Counted from the stretch's first letter, positions 27,182-35,815 are shown. The stretch: 64,000 bases of DNA from Streptomyces flavofungini (GCF_014650815.1 NZ_BMVR01000024.1:21129-85128), one strand, 5' to 3'. A program made the numbers and translations. The notes: generated by a model not told the origin, from the sequence alone.

Positions 27182-28621
27182 TCAAGGACGCGAGGCTGCT
27201 GCGCCACGCACGGTGGCCTCGGTGGCCTCGGTGGCCTCGGTGGCCTCGGTGGCCTCGGTGGCCTCGGTGGCCTCGGTGGCCTCGGTGGCCTCGGTGGCCT
27301 CCGGCACCGTACGACGGCGTACCCATAGGAGGGCGCCCGCGAGCAGGACGGCGCCGCCGAGCAGCCAGCGCGGGGAGCCCTCCGGGAGGTGTCCGATCAC
27401 CAATCCGGCCCCGGCGCCCACCAGTTGGAGGGAAAGCGACTGGACGGACAGGGCGGTGGCGCGGCCCGCGCTGTCGACACGCCGGTGCAGGAGGTCGTTC
27501 TCGCTGGGGCCCGCGGCGCCGAGGCCCACGTACACGAGGGCGTACCCGAGCACCGCGAGGGCGAGCGGGGCCGGGCCCGAGGCGACCGCGGTGAGGCCGA
27601 GCAGCAGCAGGCCGCCCGCCGCGCCGCCGAGGCCGACGAGGACCGCGCGTTCGCTGCCGCCCGCGAGCCGGGCGAGGGGCGGGGCGAGCTGACTGCCCGC
27701 CATCGAGCAGAGGTATCCGCCGCAGGCGAGCCCCGCGAACAGCACCGCCCCCGACTCCGGCGCGCCGGTCAGGTCGACGGCCCGGCCGGGGGTCAGGATC
27801 TCCACGGTGATCAGTGCGCTGCCCGCGGCTCCGGCGCTGAGGACGATCCGCCGCACCAGGGCGTCCCGGCTGCCGAGGCGCACTCCGGCGAGGACGGTGG
27901 CGGGGACGTCGCGCAGCACCCCGCGCAGGGTGGCGCGCGGCCGGGGCGGCTCGGGCAGCCGGGTCAGGACGTACGCGAGGAAGCCGATCTCGACGACCGC
28001 GCCGAGCAGGGCCGGTACGGACAGCGGAATGACCAGGCCGGACGTGGCATCGCTGAGGCGGGCGCCGAGGTCGGGGCCGAGGCCGAGGAGCCAGGGCAGG
28101 GCGCCGCCGATCAGGACTCCGGCGGCGAGCGCGGCGGAGCTGGCGGCGGCGCCGCGGGCCAGGCCGGTGCGCAGGTCGGCGTCGGGGCCCGCGCTCGCGT
28201 GCACCGTGTCGACGTACCAGGCCTCGGCGGGTCCGCTCGACAGGGCCCGGCCCGCGCCCTTGAGCGCCATGCCGAGGGCGAGCACCGAGGCGGTGGTGCC
28301 GAGCCCGCCGAGGACCAGCGCGACGAGGTCGAAGAGGCCCGCCGCGGCCAGGACGGCACGGCGCCCGAGCACGTCGGACAGCCCGCCGGTGGGGAGTTCG
28401 AGGGCGGCGGCGGTGAGGGAGTGCGCGGCGACGCATCCGGCGACGGCCGCGAGGCCGAGACCGCGCTCGGTCATGAGCGCCACCATCGGCGCGATGGCCA
28501 GGCCGAGCGGCAGCCAGAACAGCGCGCTGACGGTGACGTAGCGGCGGCGCGCGGTACGCGGGTCGAGGAACCCGGCGCCCGGTGGGCGGGGGTCGGCCAT
28601 GGGCGCGCGGGAATCAGTCAT
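27182..28621 (-). CDS. MFS transporter with C-terminal Glu-Ala-Thr repeat tail
   Basis: A 479-residue 12-helix MFS permease with LTAAALELPTGGLSDVLGRR (motif A-like loop 2-3) and Gly/Ala-rich helices, resembling actinobacterial drug-efflux pumps. After the last helix the coding sequence runs through ten copies of a 9-bp unit, giving a cytoplasmic (Glu-Ala-Thr)n tail before the terminal VRGAAASRP. ATG 28621 overlaps the end of the upstream regulator gene by 8 bp, so the two are coupled and the regulator probably controls this pump. Substrate unknown. Confidence 0.85.
   Translation of the reverse strand: MTDSRAPMADPRPPGAGFLDPRTARRRYVTVSALFWLPLGLAIAPMVALMTERGLGLAAVAGCVAAHSLTAAALELPTGGLSDVLGRRAVLAAAGLFDLVALVLGGLGTTASVLALGMALKGAGRALSSGPAEAWYVDTVHASAGPDADLRTGLARGAAASSAALAAGVLIGGALPWLLGLGPDLGARLSDATSGLVIPLSVPALLGAVVEIGFLAYVLTRLPEPPRPRATLRGVLRDVPATVLAGVRLGSRDALVRRIVLSAGAAGSALITVEILTPGRAVDLTGAPESGAVLFAGLACGGYLCSMAGSQLAPPLARLAGGSERAVLVGLGGAAGGLLLLGLTAVASGPAPLALAVLGYALVYVGLGAAGPSENDLLHRRVDSAGRATALSVQSLSLQLVGAGAGLVIGHLPEGSPRWLLGGAVLLAGALLWVRRRTVPEATEATEATEATEATEATEATEATEATEATVRGAAASRP
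27212..27301. repeat. 9-bp tandem repeat, ten perfect copies, in frame
   Basis: GGTGGCCTC is repeated ten times without a mismatch inside the 3' end of the MFS gene, where on the minus strand it reads Glu-Ala-Thr. Because the unit is a multiple of three, copy-number change would alter tail length without a frameshift. Confidence 0.95.
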
Positions 28622-29585
28622 GGGTGTAACCCCGCACGCGTCTCGGAGCGGGGGCGCCCGCCTCGGAGGGGTCGCCCGCCTCGGAAGGGCCGCCCGCCTC
28701 GGCGGGGTTGCGCCCGGCGGCCGTGCTGCCTGCCTGGTCCGCGCCGGGCCCGTCGCCGGGACGGCCTGCCCCAGCTGAGCTGTCCGCCCCCGTCCGGCCC
28801 GCCCCCTCGCGCGGACTGCCCGCCTCGCCTGGGCCTTCCGCCGCCGCCGGACCCGCCGGACCACCCGCCGCCGGACCACCCGCGCCCGCCGACCCGTCCG
28901 ACCCTCCGGCCCCTTCCTCCCCCGCCCGCCGACCGGCGACCGGCAGCCCCATGAAGGCGACCACGACCTTCCCGGCCCGCGGGTCCCCCGCGTCGCGTGC
29001 CGCCAGCTCCTCCAGCTTGGCCTCGAACGCCTGCTTGAGCTCGGCCAGGGACTCGGGGGTCAGGTCCGGCAGCAGGTCCGTGATGCCGGACGGCTCGAGC
29101 CATTCCCGGTCGGTCCGTCCGGCGGCCAGGTCGGCCTCGTACCACTCCAGCGACTCCCGCAGGTGCTCGAGCTGGCGCCGGGCCATCTTGCCCGTGAACT
29201 CCCGGCCGACCGGCGAGGCCTCCATCGCCGCGTGGTCCCAGGTGGTCACCGCGTGCACCGCGCGCCACCGGCGCTCGCGACTGTCGCGGTTCTCCGCCTC
29301 GGCGACGAACGCGTACTTCGCGAGGACGCGCAGGTGGTAGCTGGTGGCGGCGGACGACTCCCCGGTCCGCGCCGCGAGTTCGCTCGCGGTGGCGGGTCCG
29401 TCCATGCGCAGCAGTCCCAGCAGCCGGACCCGCAGCGGGTGCGTCAGCGCCTTGATGGCGGCGGGCTCCCGCTCCGGGTCGAGGACCCGCAGGTGGTCCT
29501 TCCTGGCCGGGGGCCGGGCCCCGCCTGCCACGTGCTCGTCCGCTGCCGCGCGTGCGCCGTCCGCCGGGCGCTCTTCGTCCGCCAT
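28614..29585 (-). CDS. ArsR/HTH_20-type winged-helix regulator with long low-complexity tail
   Basis: A 323-residue regulator. The winged helix is at about residues 38-110 (IKALTHPLRVRLLGLLRMDG, ATASELAARTGESSAATSYHLRVL). A helical region to about 205 carries the WEYEADLAAGR-type segments common in actinobacterial HTH_20 proteins (here LEWYEADLAAGRTDREWLEP). The last 110 residues are Gly/Ala/Pro low complexity, unusual for the family. No metal-binding Cys pair is visible, so a metal sensor role is unlikely. It is coupled to the MFS gene and preceded by a strong palindrome, suggesting autoregulation of a regulator-pump operon. Confidence 0.82.
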   Translation of the reverse strand: MADEERPADGARAAADEHVAGGARPPARKDHLRVLDPEREPAAIKALTHPLRVRLLGLLRMDGPATASELAARTGESSAATSYHLRVLAKYAFVAEAENRDSRERRWRAVHAVTTWDHAAMEASPVGREFTGKMARRQLEHLRESLEWYEADLAAGRTDREWLEPSGITDLLPDLTPESLAELKQAFEAKLEELAARDAGDPRAGKVVVAFMGLPVAGRRAGEEGAGGSDGSAGAGGPAAGGPAGPAAAEGPGEAGSPREGAGRTGADSSAGAGRPGDGPGADQAGSTAAGRNPAEAGGPSEAGDPSEAGAPAPRRVRGYTHD

Positions 29586-29613
29586 ACGACGAGCCTAGGA
29601 CGCCTCGACCACT

Positions 29614-29647
29614 TTCCAAAAGTAGTTTTGCAGAATTTCTTTTGGAA
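29614..29647. promoter_or_regulatory. Palindromic operator overlapping the regulator promoter
   Basis: A perfect 9-bp inverted repeat (TTCCAAAAG at 29614-29622, CTTTTGGAA at 29639-29647), with an inner palindrome CAAAA-GTAG-TTTTG at 29617-29630. On the minus strand it contains a plausible promoter (TTCCAA, 17 bp, TACTTT). It ends 28 bp before the regulator start codon. The A/T-rich stretch stands out against the surrounding DNA. Confidence 0.7.
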
Positions 29648-29708
29648 CTTCGGACGGCCGCCGCTCCCACCGGGCACCCCGGGGCGGACCCCGCCCCCGG
29701 ACATGCCG

Positions 29709-29739
29709 CGCCCCCCGCCGCGAGTCGCGACGGGGGGCG
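29709..29739 (-). terminator. Hairpin after the 57-codon gene
   Basis: Arms CGCCCCCCG (29709-29717) and CGGGGGGCG (29731-29739) pair perfectly around an inner CGCGA/TCGCG stem. It lies 22 bp downstream of the stop of the small minus-strand gene and probably ends its transcript; no U-tract, as is common in Streptomyces. Confidence 0.6.
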
Positions 29740-29760
29740 TGGGGCGCGCATGCGCAGGGT

Positions 29761-29934
29761 TCAGTCGATACCGGGGAGGATGTGCGGCTCCGCGAGGTCG
29801 TCCTCGTATCCGGCGAGCCGGATAGGAGCCGCATGGGCCCACACCTCCAGGTTGCGGAGCTGCTGGGGGCGTCCGCCCAGCTCACCGCCGCGATCGGCCG
29901 GTCGCTGCTCCTGCTTGGTCGGATCTGGTGTCAC
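29761..29934 (-). CDS. Orphan 57-residue peptide gene, function unknown
   Basis: The GTG at 29934 is preceded by AGGAG at 6 nt, one of the best ribosome binding sites in the window, and the frame closes at TGA 29761 before a hairpin. The product starts with a charged, Gln/Arg/Gly-rich half. It then changes to a conserved-looking C-terminal half with NLEVWAHAAPIRLAGYEDD and HILPGID at the end. It has no signal peptide, no transmembrane segment and no Cys. The bipartite leader-like/core-like layout recalls RiPP precursors, but no modifying enzyme lies next to it. I do not recognise the family. Confidence 0.7.
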   Translation of the reverse strand: MTPDPTKQEQRPADRGGELGGRPQQLRNLEVWAHAAPIRLAGYEDDLAEPHILPGID

Positions 29935-30209
29935 CGCGCACTCCTCTGTGTCGCGTAACGGAAGAACGATGGCTGCGCTTACTGCGCTGTCTTCTCGGTC
30001 GCGGTGGCGCCGTGTCCGGGCGGGATCGCGGCAGCGGGTCGCAGCCTGTCCCGGGGCGGCGTAGGGACGCTGGTGTGCGCCTCGTGGCCGTCCGTTCGCC
30101 CTAGGTTAACCAAATGAGCGCGAGTCTGCTCGATAGCGCCAAAACAAAGGGAGGATTCCGGACATGCCTTATTCGCGCGGCATCCCGGCGGCGGAGATCC
30201 CGGCTGCCG

Positions 30210-31727
30210 CTACCACTTGCCGGGCCTGTAGTCCTTGAGGAACACCCCGTACAGGTCCTCGCCCGCCTCGCCCCGCACCACCGGGTCGTACACCCGGGCC
30301 GCGCCGTCGACCAGGTCGAGCGGGGCGTGGAAGCCCTCCTCGGCGAGGCGCAGCTTGTCCGGGTGGGGGCGCTCGTCGGTGATCCAGCCGGTGTCGACGG
30401 AGGTCATGAGAATGCCGTCGGCCTCGAACATCTCCTGGCCGCTGGTCCGCGTCACCATGTTCATCGCGGCCTTCGCGGCGTTGGTGTTCGGGTGCCCGGC
30501 ACCCTTGTAGCCGCGGCCGAAGACGCCTTCCATGGCGGAGACGTTGACGACGTAGGCGCGCCCGCTCGCGGCCTTCTTGGCGGCGTCGGCCATCATCGGC
30601 CGCAGGTGGCTGATCAGCATGAACGGCGCCGTGTAGTTGCAGAGCTGGGTTTCGAGCAGCTCCACCGGGGAGATCTGCTCGATGGTCTGCACCCAGGTGT
30701 TGGTGTCGACGACGTCCGGCACCAGGCCGCCCGCGTCGATGGCGGTGCCGTCCAGGTGCCGCTCGACGCTGGCGTTGCCCGCGACCAGGGCGAGGTCGGC
30801 GACCTGCTGCGCGTCCAGGCCGCTGACGCCGGCGGGCAGCGCGGCGGAGGCGCCGAGTTCGCCGACGGCGCCGGAGTTGAAGGCGCCGATCACCTGGTGG
30901 GCGGGCAGTTCCCCGGCGGGCAGCGGCGCGCTCTCGCCCTCGACGAGGGCGGCGTACGCGGAGGGCAGGCGGCGTACGGTCTGCGTCGCGTTGTTGATGA
31001 GGATGTCGAGCGGGCCCTGCCCGGCGACCTGCTCGGCGAGGCCGACCACCTGCCCGGGGTCGCGCAGGTCGATGCCGACGACCTCCAGGCGGTGCAGCCA
31101 GTCCGCGGAGTCATCCATGGCCTTGAAGCGGCGGATGGCGTCCTTGGGGAAGCGGGTCGTGATGGTGGTGTGCGCGCCGTCGCGAAGGAGCCGCAGGGCG
31201 ATGTACATGCCGATCTTGGCGCGGCCGCCGGTGAGCAGGGCGCGCTTGCCGGTGAGGTCGGCGCGGGCGTCGCGCCTGCCTCGGTTCAGGGCGGCGCACT
31301 CCTGGCAGAGCTGGTGGTAGAAGTAGTCGACTTCCACGTACCGCGTCTTGCAGGTGTAGCAGGAGCGGGGGCGCTGGAGTATCCCCGCGATCTGGCCGGC
31401 CTCGGTGACGGAGGACGGCAGGATGCCTTCGGTCTCGTCGTCGATGCGCTGCGCGGAGCCGGTGGCGGTGGCCTCGGTGACGGCCTTGTCGTGGGCGGTC
31501 TTGGCGGCCCTGCGCTCCTGGCGGCGGCGCTGCTTCACGGTACGGTAGATCCCGGCGGTCGCGCGGCGCACGGTGATCGCGTCGGGGTGGTCGACGTCCA
31601 GCTCGTCCAGCTCGTCGAGGACGCTGAGGCAGACGGCGAGCCGCTCGGGGTCGATGCCCGGGCCGTACGAGTCACTGTCCCCGGCGGCGCCGGCGCCCTG
31701 CTGCTGGCTGTCCTCTGTCACCGTCAT
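30210..31727 (-). CDS. Atypical SDR with N-terminal CxxC...CxxC module
   Basis: A 505-residue protein. Residues 1-115 are polar and helical. Residues 120-146 hold two CxxC pairs (Cys123/126 and Cys141/144) that look like a zinc ribbon. From 158 a Rossmann SDR domain runs to the end, with TGGRAKIGMYIALRLLRDG (166 on) and a DILINNATQ motif (about 241-249). Ser397 lies in VVNVSAMEG, but the usual Tyr of YxxxK is missing: the aligned segment reads TNAAK (Thr415...Lys419), and the only nearby Tyr (407) is not followed by Lys at +4. It may be a non-classical oxidoreductase or a pseudoenzyme. ATG 31727 start. Confidence 0.8.
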   Translation of the reverse strand: MTVTEDSQQQGAGAAGDSDSYGPGIDPERLAVCLSVLDELDELDVDHPDAITVRRATAGIYRTVKQRRRQERRAAKTAHDKAVTEATATGSAQRIDDETEGILPSSVTEAGQIAGILQRPRSCYTCKTRYVEVDYFYHQLCQECAALNRGRRDARADLTGKRALLTGGRAKIGMYIALRLLRDGAHTTITTRFPKDAIRRFKAMDDSADWLHRLEVVGIDLRDPGQVVGLAEQVAGQGPLDILINNATQTVRRLPSAYAALVEGESAPLPAGELPAHQVIGAFNSGAVGELGASAALPAGVSGLDAQQVADLALVAGNASVERHLDGTAIDAGGLVPDVVDTNTWVQTIEQISPVELLETQLCNYTAPFMLISHLRPMMADAAKKAASGRAYVVNVSAMEGVFGRGYKGAGHPNTNAAKAAMNMVTRTSGQEMFEADGILMTSVDTGWITDERPHPDKLRLAEEGFHAPLDLVDGAARVYDPVVRGEAGEDLYGVFLKDYRPGKW

Positions 31728-31802
31728 GACCGCTGTCGTTCCTCACCGCACTCGTGCCGCGGCTCGTCTGAGGTGACCGCGGAAGCTCCCAAAAGCGGAA
31801 CT

Positions 31803-33206
31803 TTACGTAGCCCGGGCGCCCGGTACCAAACCCGAACGGTCGCCCGCCACCCCCCGTGTGCTCTCGCACGCGCCCACGAGCACGGCCAGCTCCGCGCGCA
31901 CGCACCGCGCGAGGAGGTCCAGGTCGGGCACCGCGGCGGCGTCGGCGACCAGCCCGTAGTGGACCCGGCCGCGGTACGTCGAGACGGCGACGGCGAGCGC
32001 CTGCCCGCGGGCCAGCGGGGCGAAGGGGTAGACCTCGGTGAGCGGGCAGCCACCGAGGCGCAGGCCGAGGCTGGGCAGCGGCACGCTGGTGACGAGGATG
32101 TCGAAGAGCAGTCGGGCCGCGTGGGCGACGGCGGGGCCGCCGACGCGGTGGCCGAGCGACGGCACGTGGTCGGCGAGCAGCGCGACGGCGCCCGCGCCGC
32201 GGGTGGGTCCCGCGTCCTTGTTGCGGTCCATGGCGGTGCGCACGGCGCGGAGGCGGGCCAGCGGGTCCGGGTCGTCGACGGGCAGCCGGACCAGATAGCC
32301 GGAGAGGCGGTTGCCCTGCGGGTGGGCGGTGCGGGGGCGGCGGCGCGAGACCGGGACGAGGGCGCGCGGCGCGACGCCTTCGCTGCCGTCGCCCCGCTCG
32401 TCGAGCCAGCGCCGCAGCGCCCCGGCGACCACGGCGATCAGGACGTCGTTGACGGTGCCGCCGACCGTCTTGCGCACGCGGTGCACGTCGTCCAGGTCCA
32501 GTTCGACCCCGGTGGTGCTGCGGGTGCCGGTGGCCCGGGAGGTGAGGGCGTCGCAGGACCGTACTCCCCAGGTCGCGCGCGCCACGGACGCGCCGATGTC
32601 GAGGGCCCGGCCGACGTCGGCGGCGGCGGTGCGGGCCCCGGAGAGGGCGGTGCCGACGGTGCCGGGCAGCCGCCGCGGGTCGAGGGCGTGCCACCACGGT
32701 GTCGCGGGGACGGGGCGGGGCTCGCGCACGGGCGGGAGTTCCACGGGGTCCATGACCCCGGCGGCCAGGGTGAGGGCGCGCAGGCCGTCGGCGAGGGCGT
32801 GGTGGAACTTGAACAGGACGGCGAACGACGCCCCGTCGGCGGCGGGCAGGACGTGCGCCTCCCACGGCGGCCGGTCCCGGTCGAGCGGCCGCTCCATGAG
32901 CGCGCCCGCCACCGCGTGGAAGTCCGCGGCGGGCGGGGCGAGGTGGACGTGGTCCAGCGGGTCGAAGCCGGGCGCGGGCCGGCGTTCGGCGCCGCCCGGG
33001 GGCAGCAGGACGGGCCGTATCCGCATGCGCAGGCCCGGGACGGCGGGGGCGCGGGCGGCGAGCAGGTCGGCGGCGTGCGCGGCGGCGGACGGCGAGTCCG
33101 CGGTGAAGACGCCGAGGGCCCCGAGGTGCATGGGGTGCGCGGCGGACTCGATGCTCCAGAAGGCGAGATCGAGGGGGGCGAGCAGGTCCGAGCTCTCTGA
33201 GGTCAT
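31803..33206 (-). CDS. Wax ester synthase / diacylglycerol acyltransferase (WS/DGAT)
   Basis: A 467-residue bifunctional acyltransferase. The catalytic HHALADG motif is at residues 135-141, the N-terminal SSDLLAPLDLAFWSIESAA opening is typical, and the VSVPLP-like ILVTSVPLPSLGL and GTVNDVLIAVVAGALR motifs follow. It would transfer acyl-CoA chains to diacylglycerol or fatty alcohols at the membrane, making storage triacylglycerol. Length matches the family. ATG 33206; the ribosome binding site is weak. It is 75 bp upstream of the atypical SDR gene on the same strand, so the two may form an operon. Confidence 0.9.
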   Translation of the reverse strand: MTSESSDLLAPLDLAFWSIESAAHPMHLGALGVFTADSPSAAAHAADLLAARAPAVPGLRMRIRPVLLPPGGAERRPAPGFDPLDHVHLAPPAADFHAVAGALMERPLDRDRPPWEAHVLPAADGASFAVLFKFHHALADGLRALTLAAGVMDPVELPPVREPRPVPATPWWHALDPRRLPGTVGTALSGARTAAADVGRALDIGASVARATWGVRSCDALTSRATGTRSTTGVELDLDDVHRVRKTVGGTVNDVLIAVVAGALRRWLDERGDGSEGVAPRALVPVSRRRPRTAHPQGNRLSGYLVRLPVDDPDPLARLRAVRTAMDRNKDAGPTRGAGAVALLADHVPSLGHRVGGPAVAHAARLLFDILVTSVPLPSLGLRLGGCPLTEVYPFAPLARGQALAVAVSTYRGRVHYGLVADAAAVPDLDLLARCVRAELAVLVGACESTRGVAGDRSGLVPGARAT

Positions 33207-33304
33207 GGCTCGCTCTCGCGTCGATGGCCGGAGCCAGCAGCCAATCACCCACCGACAATTACGGTCAAGTACGATCTAGCTACGTACAGTTAACAACAGA
33301 TTAA

Positions 33305-33342
33305 GGCCCGTCCTTCCCGGAAACGGCCGGGAAGGACGGGCC
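33305..33342. terminator. Strong intergenic terminator hairpin
   Basis: A perfect 16-bp stem, GGCCCGTCCTTCCCGG (33305-33320) with CCGGGAAGGACGGGCC (33327-33342), and a 6-nt loop. On the minus strand it is followed by TTAATCTG, so it most likely ends the GH92 transcript before the WS/DGAT promoter region (33207-33304, A/T-rich). Confidence 0.8.
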
Positions 33343-33398
33343 TCGCGGGACACCAGTGGCCCCCTCGTCACCGCGAGCGCGCGGTCACCCCACCATGG

Positions 33399-33461
33399 AC
33401 GTGGCTCACGTCACCACGGATGCGGCTCGCGCCACCACGGGCGCAGCTCACCTCACCACGG
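33399..33461. repeat. 21-bp tandem repeat, three diverged copies
   Basis: Units at 33399, 33420 and 33441 share the core GCTC-(N)2-CG/CT-(N)-CACCACGG. The third unit contains the stop codon of the GH92 gene (33448-33450). It is a minor repeat with no evident role. Confidence 0.6.
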
Positions 33462-35796
33462 GCGGCGCCGCCTCGGGTGCCGTACCCCACTCCGACGGCT
33501 TGTCCCCGACGGTGAACGACAGCTCCCGCAGCTCACGGATGTCACCGGTGCGCAGATACGTCCGGCCGTAGTCCGCCCCGTCGGCGCTCACCGACTGCAC
33601 GTACCGCCGCTCCGGCGACGTGCCGGGCGCCGTCACCGTGAACCGCCCGCGCGGGTAGTAGCGCCGGTCCAGGCTGAGGTCGACCCGCTCGAAGACCGGC
33701 GTCGACAGGCCCCAGGTGTCGGTACCCGGCTGCACCGGGAAGATCCCGATGGACGAGAGCACGTTCCACGCGGACATGGTGCCGAGGTCGTCGTTGCCGG
33801 TCATGCCGGTCGGGGTGTCCGTGAAGAGCGTCAGCGCGGCGTGCACCACGTCGGTCGTCTTCCACGGCTGCCCCGTGGACAGGTACGTGTACGGGGCGAT
33901 CAGGTCGGGCTCGTTCTGCGGGTTGTACTTGTCCGCGTTGTAGTAGTCGTAGGGGCCGTTGACCCACACCTCGCGGGCGGTCTTCGCCGGGTCCTTCAGG
34001 AGCTGGTCGTAGGCGAAGAACGAGTCCAGGCGGCCGTTCGCGGCCTGCTTGCCGCCGATGAGGTCCACCATGCCGGGCAGGTCCTGCGGCACCAGCCACT
34101 GGTACTGCCACGACGTGCCCTCGTGGAAGCCCTCGCTCTTGGCCGGATCGGCGGGCCCGGTGAACGCCCCGGCCTTGTCCCGGGCCCGGAAGAAGCCGGT
34201 CGAGGGGTCGAAGATCTTCCGGTAGTTCTGGGCGCGCGCGGCATAGCGCTCCGCGTCCTTCTTGTGCCCCAGCTCGCGCGCCATCTGCGCGAGCATCGCG
34301 TCCGACAGGGCGTACTCCAGCGTGGCCGACGCGCCGTGGTCGTAGTCGGAGTCACCGGGCTTGGCGTGCGGGCGGCCCTTGACGTACGGGGCGAAGCCGT
34401 CGGCGATGTACTCCTTGTTGGCCTCGCGGCCCACCGGCGCCGAGTCGGCGGGCGGCACCCCGTCTGCGTTCTTCTTCAGCGCCCGGTACGCCTCCTCCGC
34501 CAGCCCGGGGGTCCCCTTGAACAGGCCCTGCTGGTACGCGTTGGTGAGGAACGGCGTGACCGGGTCGCCGGTCATGATGTTCGTCTCGACGGTGCCGTAG
34601 CCCCACTTGGGCAGCCAGCCGCTCTCCTTGTCGATCCGGAGCACGGAGAGGGCCATGTCGCGGGACTCGCGCGGGGCGAGCAGCGCGAGGAGCTGGGCCT
34701 GGGTGCGGTAGGTGTCCCACAGGGACCAGTTCTGGTAGTACGTGAACCCGCGTGCACGGTGGGTCCGCTGGTCCCAGCCGGTGTAGCGGCCGTCGACGTC
34801 GCTGCCGATGTTCGGCGCGAGGAACGAGCGGTACAGGGACGAGTAGAAGGTGCGCCGCAGCGTCTTGTCGCCGCCCTGGGCCCGTACGTCGTCGAGCCGG
34901 TCCTCCCACTTCCCGCGCGCCGCGTGCTCGACGTGGCCGAACGAACGCCCGCCCTCCGCACGGAGGTTGAGCGCGGCGCCCTTCGCGTCGACGTAGGACA
35001 GCGCGGTCGTCGCCTCGACGGTGCGGTCCTTGGAGGTGTCGAAGCGGACGTACGCGCCGTTGCGCTCGGCGTCGGCCGAGGACGTCCGCGAGCCCGCGCT
35101 GACCGTGCCGCCCTTCCACGTGCCCGCCGACGTGAAGGGCCGGTCGAAGCGGGTGATGGTGTAGAGCGTGTACGGCTTGGTGTCCTGGCAGAAGCCGCTG
35201 CCGGTGATCTTCGTGCGGACGGTGCGGCGGTCCAGGATCTCGACGTCGGTGCCGACGGTCTTGTGCAGTGACTGTCCCGCGTTGATGAGGACGTTGGCCT
35301 TGTCGGTGGCCGGGAAGGTGTAACGCTGCACGCCGGTGCGCTCGGTCGCGGTCAGCTCGGCGCCGATGCCGGACTTCAGGCCGACCCGGTAGTAGCCGGG
35401 GCGCGCCGTCTCCGTGTCGTGGCTGAACTCGGCGGCGTACTTGGCGTAGTCGGTCTCCGTCACGTCCCCGGTCGTCGGGAGCACCGGCAGATCCCCGCCG
35501 AGGCCGCAGCCGACGCCGGACAGGTGCACGGCGGAGAAGCCCCGGATGTGCGTGTCGGAGTGGTCGTACCCGGTGTTGTGGCCGGTGTCGGGCGAGAGCT
35601 GCACCATGCCGAAGGGCACCGCGGCGCCCGGGTAGGTGTTGCCCTCGTTCTCGGTGCCGATGAACGGGTTGACCAGGTCGGTCAGCCGGTCCCTGGACGG
35701 TGCCGCGCCGGCGGACGGGACGGCGAGGGCGCCGCCGAGGAGCGCGGCCGCCACGGCCGCCGTCCCCGCGCCGCGCAGCCGGTGGGTCCATCTCAT
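33448..35796 (-). CDS. Secreted GH92 alpha-mannosidase
   Basis: A 782-residue enzyme with a signal peptide (basic start, hydrophobic core, cleavage near SAGAAP at about 30). GH92 hallmarks are VNPFIGTENEGNTYPGAAVPFGM at the start of the N-domain, SAVHLSGVGC, the central WSLWDTYRTQAQLLALL and WLPKWGYGTVE, and the C-terminal GMTGNDDLGTMSAWNVLSSIG with the catalytic acid and base residues. GH92 enzymes are Ca2+-dependent inverting exo-alpha-mannosidases that trim N-glycans and yeast mannan. ATG 35796; AAGGAG lies 12 nt upstream, a little far. A LacI-type operator lies just upstream. Confidence 0.93.
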   Translation of the reverse strand: MRWTHRLRGAGTAAVAAALLGGALAVPSAGAAPSRDRLTDLVNPFIGTENEGNTYPGAAVPFGMVQLSPDTGHNTGYDHSDTHIRGFSAVHLSGVGCGLGGDLPVLPTTGDVTETDYAKYAAEFSHDTETARPGYYRVGLKSGIGAELTATERTGVQRYTFPATDKANVLINAGQSLHKTVGTDVEILDRRTVRTKITGSGFCQDTKPYTLYTITRFDRPFTSAGTWKGGTVSAGSRTSSADAERNGAYVRFDTSKDRTVEATTALSYVDAKGAALNLRAEGGRSFGHVEHAARGKWEDRLDDVRAQGGDKTLRRTFYSSLYRSFLAPNIGSDVDGRYTGWDQRTHRARGFTYYQNWSLWDTYRTQAQLLALLAPRESRDMALSVLRIDKESGWLPKWGYGTVETNIMTGDPVTPFLTNAYQQGLFKGTPGLAEEAYRALKKNADGVPPADSAPVGREANKEYIADGFAPYVKGRPHAKPGDSDYDHGASATLEYALSDAMLAQMARELGHKKDAERYAARAQNYRKIFDPSTGFFRARDKAGAFTGPADPAKSEGFHEGTSWQYQWLVPQDLPGMVDLIGGKQAANGRLDSFFAYDQLLKDPAKTAREVWVNGPYDYYNADKYNPQNEPDLIAPYTYLSTGQPWKTTDVVHAALTLFTDTPTGMTGNDDLGTMSAWNVLSSIGIFPVQPGTDTWGLSTPVFERVDLSLDRRYYPRGRFTVTAPGTSPERRYVQSVSADGADYGRTYLRTGDIRELRELSFTVGDKPSEWGTAPEAAPPVVR

Positions 35797-35815
35797 GGGT
35801 GGGAACGTCTCCTTG

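Noticed and set aside
30101..30119. Iron box upstream of the 57-codon gene
   Set aside because: Only the left half (TAGGTTA) matches; the right half is lost (about 12 of 19), which is near chance for a palindrome half-site.
30114..33200. A 1028-codon plus-strand frame
   Set aside because: Antisense shadow of the atypical SDR and WS/DGAT genes; both real genes have motifs and sensible composition, this one does not.
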